The translations under genes were made by a program, and so were the position numbers. From an uncultured Lachnospiraceae bacterium (lineage in GTDB: Bacteria; Bacillota; Clostridia; Lachnospirales; Lachnospiraceae): DNA of 28,325 bases. Under the pieces are notes generated by a model. It was not told the DNA's origin. It did no database searches and was given only the letters and a program-made list of their open reading frames with translations. The stretch spans positions 1 through 28,325 of the forward strand of contig CAJTPO010000057.1 of NCBI GenBank assembly GCA_910578115.1. The letters are read 5' to 3'. How positions within the stretch are numbered: the first letter of the stretch is position 1; the number at the start of each line of letters is the position of its first letter. This document shows, one piece after another, positions 7,550 through 15,193 of the stretch.

Positions 7550-7818
7550 ACGATCTTCGCAGATACTTAGAAAAACAGATGACAGATCCCGCCTTTTGCG
7601 CAGAACACGAAGCCACCAGAACCGAGTTCGAAGTCGCAAGAGCACTGATCGAGGCAAGATTAGCTTCGAATATGACACAAAAAGAACTGGCGGAACGCTC
7701 CGGCATCCGTCAGTCCAATATCAGCCGCATCGAGAACGGAACCTGCAGCCCTACGATCTCTACTCTGCAGTTATTAGCCCACGGACTGGGCAAGAAACTT
7801 TCCATCAGTTTCCGCTGA
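7546..7818 (+). CDS. higA: HigA-type XRE antitoxin
   Basis: 90 residues. A Cro/CI helix-turn-helix occupies about residues 35-85 (MTQKELAERSGIRQSNISRI, then the SPTISTLQLLAHGLG helix). The N-terminal ~35 residues are helical (DPAFCAEHEATRTEFEVARAL) and are likely to contact the toxin. It would neutralise the toxin encoded just upstream and repress the shared promoter. Start and toxin stop overlap as ATGA, so the two are translationally coupled. Confidence 0.9.
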   Translation: MNDLRRYLEKQMTDPAFCAEHEATRTEFEVARALIEARLASNMTQKELAERSGIRQSNISRIENGTCSPTISTLQLLAHGLGKKLSISFR

Positions 7819-7825
7819 TCTATTG

Positions 7826-7858
7826 CTGTCTCCAGAACTGTAATATTTCTGGAGACAG
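7826..7858 (+). terminator. Hairpin after the toxin-antitoxin operon
   Basis: A perfect 12-bp inverted repeat (7826-7837 with 7847-7858) has a 9-nt loop and begins 8 nt after the antitoxin stop. The following sequence is only mildly T-rich, so it may act as a terminator or as a 3' stabilising stem. Confidence 0.6.
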
Positions 7859-8050
7859 TGCACTCTTCTTATCAAAATGCAGAATACAGGCTGTGATCCG
7901 AATCTGCAGGTGCACTTATTCCGCACTGTTTTCCCAAAAAGTGAACTTCTGTTGACTATATTCAGAATATTTATTTCAGGCACAACTCTAATATCCACTT
8001 TATCACATCGGAAAATAAAAGTCTAGTAATATTTTCTCTTTTTCCTTACA
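7859..8050. other. AT-rich spacer without a gene
   Basis: No open reading frame of note. The interval lies between the antitoxin hairpin and the structured element. A weak -10-like TACAAT at 8047-8052 abuts the left arm of that element, but no convincing -35 was seen. Confidence 0.5.
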
Positions 8051-8267
8051 ATAGTAACAGTTCAGCCTTCGGCTTCCCTGTTACGGAATCTGCCCATTGA
8101 GCAAAGCTCAATTTTTCCAAGTGTCTACGTTCCACTCCGGTCGGCGCTTGGCAAACGTCCCCCGGACGTTTAGTGCCCTTCGGCGAGGGGCAGATTCTTT
8201 TGGCCCAATTTACATATTCTCACGGCCTTTGCAGTAAATGCAAAGGCCTGGACTGAACTGTTACTAT
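8051..8267. repeat. 217-bp nested-hairpin element with 15-bp terminal inverted repeats
   Basis: The ends are a perfect 15-bp inverted repeat (8051-8065 and 8253-8267). Inside, a 10-bp perfect stem (8086-8095 with 8188-8197) encloses three hairpins: 8096-8102/8106-8112, 8117-8123/8145-8151 (one G-U pair) and 8153-8160/8164-8171. Outside that domain is a 10-bp perfect hairpin (8224-8233/8239-8248). No protein is encoded. It could be a MITE-like repeat, a structured non-coding RNA, or a leader for the helicase gene that starts 34 nt later. It matches no riboswitch class I can recognise. Confidence 0.8.
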
Positions 8268-8301
8268 CATTTGTCCGGCACCGGAACACAGGAGGTCATA
8301 C

Positions 8302-11300
8302 ATGAGCACAAAACCAACCCAGACGAACGCAGCCACTTCTCGGAAGGCCGAAGAAGCCTACCTGCAGCAGACGCTTGCCGTCGTGGAGGACAATCTCTCC
8401 CATTATGGGAGAGAAGTTGCGAGGATGCAGGAGGATATCGACGAAATGCTTGCCCATTATCATGACAATGACGCAGAAGTCCTCACCATCCTCAACAACA
8501 CCGTCACTCTGCACGACCATATGAAGCGCGCCCTGCAGCGAAATGAAAAGGCACAGAACAAACCCTACTTCGGCAGAATCATTTTTCATGACGAATCCCT
8601 TGACAAGACGGAATCTCTCTACATCGGCAAGGGCGGTATCGCCAAAGACTCCACTCACCAGATCGTCATTGACTGGCGCGCTCCCGTGGCAGGCGTCTAC
8701 TACGAAAACGGCCTTGGAAAATGCAGCTACCAGGCACCGGGTGAGGCCAGAATCGCCATCGATCTGCAGCTGAAACGTACCTACGAGATCGAATCGGGTA
8801 AGCTGCTCGACTATTTCGACAGCGAAGTGATCGCCAACGACGACCTGCTCACCAAATATCTGGCCAAAAACAAGCAGGCCGTGTTAAGTGAGATCGTTGC
8901 CACGATCCAGAAAGAGCAGAATGAAATCATCCGCAGATCACCCTACCACAATATCATCGTGCAGGGCGTGGCAGGCTCCGGCAAGACCACCGTAGCTATG
9001 CATCGGATCTCATATATCCTCTACAATTACGAAGACCGTTTCCGCCCCGATGATTTCTATATCGTGGGCAGCAACCGCATCCTGTTGGATTATATCACGG
9101 GCGTCCTGCCGGATCTGGACGTCTACGGCGTGCGCCAGATGACCATGGAAGAGCTTTTCGTAAGGCTTCTGTATGAAGACTGGGATAAAGAGAAATATAC
9201 CATCAGAAGTGTGAACCGGACCGTGCCCTCCGCCGCCTCTTCTTCCGGATCGGCAGATTCGGGTGCTGACGAAAGCATCAAGGGCAGCTCCGTCTGGTTT
9301 CAGGCACTGGAAGACTACTGCCGCCGGCTGGAAGCGCACACCATCTCCTGTAAATCCGTCTACCTGAACCCGAAACAGTTCGTAGAAGGCCTGCAGGACG
9401 GTAAGTTCGGCGTATTCGACACCACCGGAGGCCAAACCAACCCCCGCGACCTTGTCTGCCTGCTGGAAGGCGAAGCCGTGGAACGCTACCTGCGGCAGAA
9501 TCCCACCGTCTCCATCCAGAGCAAGATCAACATGCTGAACGACCGCCTGCGCAATAAGATCAAAGAAGAATTTCTGGGCAAAGGCATCAAATACACAGAG
9601 CCGGAGAAGAAAGCCATCCTCAAAGCCTACCGCCGGCATTACGGCGCCAATGTCTGGAAAAAGTCAATCTATGAACTTTATCATGACTTTCTGGTAAAAC
9701 AGAATGCAGACGGCGCAACGATCGCCATCCCGGACACCGCCTTCGATGTCTACGACCTGGCCGCACTGGCCTACCTCTACAAGCGGGTCAAGGAGACGGA
9801 AGTCATCAGTGAGGCGCACCATATCGTCATCGACGAAGCACAGGATTTCGGCATGATGGCCTACCACGTCCTGCACGCCTGCATCCGCGGCTGTACCTAT
9901 ACGGTGATGGGCGACGTCTCCCAGAACATCCATTTCGGCTACGGCTTAAACGACTGGGAAGCCCTGCGCGAACTGCTCTTGCCCGATCCCGCCGATACCT
10001 TCGGCCTTCTGAAAAAGAGCTATCGCAACACGGTGGAGATCTCCGACTTTGCCACCCGCATCCTGCGCCACGGCCGTTTCTTCGTCTATCCGGTGGAACC
10101 CGTCCTTCGCCATGGCAATCCGATACAGACAAAACAGCTGCCGGACAGGCCTGCCCTCATCAAGTCCGTGGCCGACACCTGCCGCGGCTGGCGGGAAAAG
10201 GGTTGGGATACCATCGCCGTGATCTGCCGCAGCTTAAGCGATGCCGCAAAGACCGCCGGTGAGCTGTCCGCCTGGCTGGAGGGTATCGAGAGCGATCCGG
10301 AGAAGGCAGTCTTCGGCAACGGCATTATGGTTCTGCCGGTAGACTATACCAAGGGACTGGAATTTGACGCCGTACTGCTCTTAGATCCCACGCAGGAAGA
10401 CTATCCCGTGGAGGACGGCCATGCGAAGCTGCTCTACGTAGCCGCAACCCGCGCCCTGCATGAGCTTTGCATCCTGCACACCGGAAATCTGACCGGTCTG
10501 ATCACGGATCCCGTGCCGGAACATCCACTTCCGGCAGACAAGGCGCCCGCTGCAAACGGCCCGCTTTCTTCCGCCGCACCTGTCAGAACAGCTCATACCA
10601 CTTCCCGGAAAAGCGACAGGACAAGAACCGGGACCGCAGACACCATCCGCGCTCCTCATGCCCTGTCCGCCGAACAGAGAAGCCCCGGCCGGCTGCCGAA
10701 AAAGAAAATATCCATCGTGCAAAACCGTCTGCCCGAACCAGCCACCGCCACGCACAATACCAGTCCCGGCGGCAATGCCCGTACACCGGATGTGGCAAAA
10801 GCCACCACTCCTCAGCCCGGCAGACCGCCGCAGCGCCATGCTGCACACACCCCGGACAGACAACCCCCCGCCCTGCCAAAACCGGAAAACAACGCTCCTG
10901 TGATGCAGGACACCTTCCCGGAATTCGGCGATATGCCTGCCACCGAGATTCTGCGTCCGGCGGGCCACGGCAAGATCGATCTGACCGTGCGCTGGAGCGC
11001 AAAGCAGCCGGACGGCCTCTATCTTCACAGCCGTTACGGTGTACTGCGCTTAAGTCCCGTGGGCAGCGCCATCGTGCGGGTCACTTTTGCAAAGAGCGGA
11101 CAGATCGAAGACCGCTTCCATCCCGCCATCGCCGTCCGCAGGACAGAGCGCACCTGGATGTACAAAGAATCCGCCACCACCATTGACCTGATGACCGACG
11201 AGCTGCTTGTGCAGACAGATAAGGCAAGCGGCGCCATCCGCTTTATGACACGGGATAAGAAACTGCTGTTTGCGGAGCGGAACAAAGAATGCCGGCAGCT

Positions 11301-11707
11301 GGAAGGGGCTGGCCGGCGGCCGGATGAAAGTCTGGCTCTACCCCGACTGGCCCAAAAACGAGACCGTCTACGCTATGGGAGCCGGAGAGACCAAAGGCAT
11401 GAATATCCGCAAGACCGCCAGATATATCTCTCACAAAGACCAGCCTGTCTTCAACGCACATAACAGCATGGCGCCAGGCCAAAAACCACAGGCTGTGACC
11501 GCTCCCGGCACGCTGCCCTTCCTGCTTTCCGAGAAGGGATACGGCATCGTTCTGGCCGCCGACAGCCCGGTGATCTGCTGCGACCTGCCGACCTACGGCA
11601 CCTACCTCTGTGCAGAACAGGAAGTACAGATGGATTACTATTTCATCGCCGGAAAACGCCCCGTTACGATCCTGAACGCCTACGCGTATCTGTGCGGGAA
11701 GCTGTAA
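8302..11707 (+). pseudogene. helD: HelD-type UvrD/Rep motor ATPase with frameshifted GH31 N-domain-like extension
   Basis: The first frame runs 8302-11463 (1,053 residues). The helical N-terminal arm is followed by Walker A GVAGSGKTT (residues ~222-230), Walker B VIDEAQDF (~508-515) and the late helicase motifs KGLEFDAVLL and LLYVAATRAL. HelD proteins release stalled RNA polymerase. Helicase similarity ends near residue 735, a normal HelD length. A Pro/Ala/Arg/Thr-rich linker (~735-880) follows, then a region like the mutarotase-type N-terminal domain of GH31 glycosidases. Similarity switches frame near 11305-11308 and continues to 11707 (PFLLSEKGYGIVL, MDYYFIAG). Dropping one G from the GGGG run restores one ~1,134-residue protein. 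AGGAGGT lies 5 nt before the ATG. The helicase part is intact, so it may still work; the frameshift may be real or a sequencing error. Confidence 0.75.
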
Positions 11708-11712
11708 TCTTC

Positions 11713-11747
11713 GGGGAGGCCTGCACAGCTGCTGCGCAGGCCTCCCC
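11713..11747. terminator. Shared hairpin between convergent genes
   Basis: A perfect 12-bp GC-rich stem (11713-11724 with 11736-11747) has an 11-nt loop and begins 5 nt after the end of the helicase fusion. The HlyD-like gene on the other strand ends 37 nt away. It has no T-run on either side but is the only stem between the two convergent transcripts. Confidence 0.6.
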
Positions 11748-11783
11748 AAACTGCCAATACCATACTCAATCACTTGTCGTATC

Positions 11784-13109
11784 CTACTCCGACAGCCTGA
11801 CGATCTCCCCATTTTCAAGCGCCTTGGTAGAAGAAATAATGATCCTGTCCTCCTGATCCAGCGGCGCATTTTCCAGCGCCACAAAGTAGTCGTTCTGATC
11901 CGCGATCCGCACGCTGACCTGCTCCGCGTAGTATTCCATACCCAGAATGCCCTCCCGCTCTCTGACCACATAAACATGGCTGCGCCCTTCCACCGTCGTC
12001 ACCGCGGCGGGCGTCACACAGCAGGGCCGTTTCTCTCCCGACTCTACATGGCTCATCGTGCCCGACATCCCCGGTACCCCCGTTCCTTCCGGCAGATTGA
12101 TATACACCTCATAGCTGCCGGGAGCAGAACTGCTCTCCGCCAGATAGTCGATGACCGCTTCCTTTTCCTTACTGCTGCCGTCCAGCTTTAAGGACACCGT
12201 ATCGTTTAACCCCACGTACTTCTTCTGTTCCTGCGTCAGCGTAGTCTTGAACTGGCAGGGCACGGAATCATCGGCCAGCAGCATCACCGCCGAGTCCGAT
12301 GTTCTGCCGCCCGTCGTGATGAAAATATCCGTGACCATGCCGCCATGTTCCGCCCTGATCTCCCCGTTTGCATTTTTTACTTCCTGATAGAGCGCCAGAT
12401 CCGCCCGCAGATCGGCAAGCTCCAGCTGACTTACCTCCAGCGTGGCATCCTCATTCTCCGGCGCCAGAATATCTTCCACCTTCCGGCCGGCATCCTTCAT
12501 CGCCGAATCCCTCTGCCATTTGGCATCCGCTTCCGCATAAGCCGCCTGCTGTAACGCATCCTTCAACGCATCATCCGTCTCCCCGTCCAGTCCGTCATGC
12601 AGTTCTCCCAAATCGTCCTCCGCCTGACTGTAAGCTTCCGCCGCCCGTCCCACAAGTGTATCTTCACGTCGTGCCAGCTCATCGTAATCCTCTCTGGCAC
12701 GCTGCTCTTCCAGCGCCTTCCGCTGTCTTGCCAGCTCTTCATTGGCCAGGATCGTATCTATCTGTGTCTGAATCCTGGCGATGGCATTCTGCTTTTCTTC
12801 CATAATAGACGCCAGATCCTCCAGATCAATGGCAAAAAGCACATCCCCCTCTTCCACCTGGTCTCCTACCTGCACCGCAAGCCGCTCCACCCGCAGACCG
12901 CCAAGCGCCGTGACCGGATTCTTCTCTCCCGCCACCACGATACCATCCACATTCACCACATGCTCCACATATTTACTCTCAATGGATTCCGTCGAAACAA
13001 TCGGAAGCCTGGATGCATAGATGCTTTTCGAGATCACGGTACACAGCCACATGGCCGCCAGAAATACCATGAATCCCGTCACGATTTTTTTCTTCCTCTT
13101 ATCCTCCAA
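11784..13109 (-). CDS. HlyD/MFP-like membrane adaptor protein
   Basis: About 441 residues. One N-terminal membrane segment (VTGFMVFLAAMWLCTVI) is followed by a first beta-barrel/biotinyl-lipoyl half (LRVERLAVQVGDQVEEGDVL), a long charged coiled coil (about residues 95-245), the second lipoyl half (IRAEHGGMVTDIFITTGG) and C-terminal barrel domains. Such adaptors normally join an inner-membrane ABC or RND exporter to the envelope; in Gram-positives they work with MacB- or Dev-type ABC exporters. No exporter gene is adjacent. It lies 72 nt behind the second sugar permease in the same direction. A GTG at 13130 gives a longer frame, but the TTG at 13109 has AGGAGG 8 nt upstream and is preferred. 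Confidence 0.75.
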   Translation of the reverse strand: MEDKRKKKIVTGFMVFLAAMWLCTVISKSIYASRLPIVSTESIESKYVEHVVNVDGIVVAGEKNPVTALGGLRVERLAVQVGDQVEEGDVLFAIDLEDLASIMEEKQNAIARIQTQIDTILANEELARQRKALEEQRAREDYDELARREDTLVGRAAEAYSQAEDDLGELHDGLDGETDDALKDALQQAAYAEADAKWQRDSAMKDAGRKVEDILAPENEDATLEVSQLELADLRADLALYQEVKNANGEIRAEHGGMVTDIFITTGGRTSDSAVMLLADDSVPCQFKTTLTQEQKKYVGLNDTVSLKLDGSSKEKEAVIDYLAESSSAPGSYEVYINLPEGTGVPGMSGTMSHVESGEKRPCCVTPAAVTTVEGRSHVYVVREREGILGMEYYAEQVSVRIADQNDYFVALENAPLDQEDRIIISSTKALENGEIVRLSE

Positions 13110-13181
13110 CGTTATCTCCTCCTGCTGCACTTATTTTTCATTTCTTATCGACCGCTGTCGTTCTTACCGACCGCCTTTACA

Positions 13182-14057
13182 TTACTCTTTCAAACCGGAA
13201 AAAATAATGCCCTGCTCCAGATAATCCTGTCCCCAGACAAACACGAAAACCGCCGGGATCAGCGTAATGATGGATGCCGTAAAGGCATATCCCGCCTGCG
13301 CCCAGGTAATTTCCGGCAGGTACAGGGACAGGGGCCACAACGCCTTGTTTTCCAGAAATGCCATCGGCTGCTCCATCATGTTCCAGTACTCCAGAAAGCC
13401 CAGCACCATCGCCGACAGCAGGCCGCTTTTGCCAAGCGGTACGCCCAGCTTCCAGAAGATACGCCACTCGCCCGCACCGTCGATCCGCGCCGCCTCAAAA
13501 AGCTGCACGGGAATACAGCGAAATCCGCCATACGTCAGAAATACCGGAAACGTGGAAAACACCGCCGGCAAAATCACCGCTGCCGGCGTGTCCAGCATTC
13601 CCAGCCGGTTTAAAACCAGATAGCTGGACAGCATGGTCACCTGAAAGGGCAGAAGCATCAACACCACATAAAGGACAAACAACGCCCTGCTCCCCCGCAC
13701 TTCATAGACCGCAAACGCCCACGCCGCCGGCACCCCGATCACCAGCTGCCCCAGCAGGATGCAGCCCACCATTTTCATCGAATTCCAGAACAGCACAAAA
13801 AACTGCGGCGTCATAAAAAGCAGCTTCCCGTAGCTTTCAAAGGTAGGATAATCCGGCACCAGCTTCCAGCTGATATAGGTAAGCGCATCCGAAAACACCG
13901 GCGCCAGATACTGCCGCAGCTCTCCGTTCCCCATCACCGATCCCGTCACCAGCAGTACGATCGGCAGACAGACAAGCAGCGTCGGCACAAACAGCAGACA
14001 GATCGTAATCCCCCGCCTGAGCTCTTTCCACCCTGCTCCCAATTTCTTAAAATCCAT
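13182..14057 (-). CDS. Carbohydrate ABC transporter permease, MalG type
   Basis: 291 residues with six membrane segments, the usual size of a MalG/CUT1 inner-membrane permease. The EAA loop that docks the ATPase is EAARIDGAGEWRIFWKLGVP, in the cytoplasmic loop before the last two segments. A periplasmic-type insertion after the first membrane segment (about residues 45-75) is typical of this subfamily. It pairs with the other permease encoded upstream to form the channel for a sugar or oligosaccharide. No ATPase gene is present in the cluster; members of this class often share a general MsmK-type ATPase encoded elsewhere. Substrate unknown. Confidence 0.88.
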   Translation of the reverse strand: MDFKKLGAGWKELRRGITICLLFVPTLLVCLPIVLLVTGSVMGNGELRQYLAPVFSDALTYISWKLVPDYPTFESYGKLLFMTPQFFVLFWNSMKMVGCILLGQLVIGVPAAWAFAVYEVRGSRALFVLYVVLMLLPFQVTMLSSYLVLNRLGMLDTPAAVILPAVFSTFPVFLTYGGFRCIPVQLFEAARIDGAGEWRIFWKLGVPLGKSGLLSAMVLGFLEYWNMMEQPMAFLENKALWPLSLYLPEITWAQAGYAFTASIITLIPAVFVFVWGQDYLEQGIIFSGLKE

Positions 14058-14206
14058 ATCTCTTTGTCACATCCTTTTCTTTTTCAACCTGATCTGTTTC
14101 CTGATTCTTATAATTAATGACATTAGAAATTTCGTTTCCTATATATCCACTGTGTCTGAAACCATAAAGTTATCAGCCTTATGTTCTGCTGTCTCTTATC
14201 CTCTTT

Positions 14207-15109
14207 TTATGTCCTGCTGTCCCACATTCTCTGCAGCAGCATGATCACCACAAACAGAAATCCGCCCACACAGACCGCTGCCGCCGCCATCTTATCGAAA
14301 TCCAGATTGACGAACCAGTTGTTAAAAAGATGCTGCAGCAGATACATATCCTGCTGTGGGTACGCGCCTGCCACCAGATAAGCCTCCCGGTAGATCTTAA
14401 AAGAATTCAGGAAAGAGAGGATCACGATGGTGTAGAGACTCCCTTTCAGATTCGGCAGAATGATCCGATAGAAGCACTGCCGCTCCGTGGCCCCGTCCAC
14501 TCTGGCGGCCTCCAGATATTCACCCGGAATCCCCAGAATCCCCGCCAGCCAGAGCACTACCGTGTAGCCTGTATTTTTCCAGATATAGCTGAAAACCAGC
14601 ACCCAGAAGGCCGCTCCCGTCCCCAGGTAATCCGTATGAAACTCACCCCACAGCCCTGTCCACGCTCCCAGCTTCGTCAAAAACAGGTTTAAGAATCCCT
14701 GTTTATAGAAGACCATTTTCCACACGATCACAATGGTGGCCGTAGGCATTGCCAGCGGGAACAGATACAGCGATTTGATCGTCCCCATACTCTTTAACTT
14801 ACTGACGGGCATGGCGATCATCAGCCCGATCACCACCAGCAGCGGAATACAGACCAGTGTAAACCGGAATGTATTCTTCACCGCCAGCTGGAATGCCTGG
14901 TTCGCAAAGATGGTCTTATAATTCTCGAACCAGACAAACTGCCCCGTCACCACCGTCCTGAAAGACCGGCCGAACACATCCAGAAACGGCATCAGCACAA
15001 ACACCGCCACCCCCGCAAGACTCGGCGCCAAAAACACCAGAAACGCCCGCATATCCTTATGTGCCCGCAAGCCGCCCTTTCGCCTTTTTCTACGCTTTGT
15101 CACACTCAT
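14207..15109 (-). CDS. Carbohydrate ABC transporter permease, MalF/UgpA type
   Basis: 300 residues with six membrane segments and a basic cytoplasmic N-terminus (KRRKRRKGG). The EAA loop reads EAARVDGATERQCFYRIILP. It is the usual first permease of a CUT1 sugar importer and should form a heterodimer with the MalG-type protein encoded downstream. The gap to the solute-binding gene is 84 nt and to the second permease 149 nt; nothing structured was seen in the latter except a short imperfect direct repeat. Co-transcription is likely. Confidence 0.88.
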   Translation of the reverse strand: MSVTKRRKRRKGGLRAHKDMRAFLVFLAPSLAGVAVFVLMPFLDVFGRSFRTVVTGQFVWFENYKTIFANQAFQLAVKNTFRFTLVCIPLLVVIGLMIAMPVSKLKSMGTIKSLYLFPLAMPTATIVIVWKMVFYKQGFLNLFLTKLGAWTGLWGEFHTDYLGTGAAFWVLVFSYIWKNTGYTVVLWLAGILGIPGEYLEAARVDGATERQCFYRIILPNLKGSLYTIVILSFLNSFKIYREAYLVAGAYPQQDMYLLQHLFNNWFVNLDFDKMAAAAVCVGGFLFVVIMLLQRMWDSRT

Positions 15110-15193
15110 TGCTCAAACATCTCCTCCATCCTGCGCTGTCATCTGCACCGCGTTTCTTTCCGGCCGTTTCCTTCTTCCGGCCCTCGGCCTGCT

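Noticed and set aside
6788..8037. Similar 15-nt AT-rich stretches at 6788-6802 and 8023-8037 flanking the toxin-antitoxin pair (13/15)
   Set aside because: Low-complexity TAGTAA/ATTTTCT sequence in AT-rich spacers; similarity at this level is expected by chance, so it is not evidence of insertion ends.
12597..13613. 338-residue plus-strand frame spanning the adaptor and permease
   Set aside because: It is antisense to two recognised genes and shows no motif.
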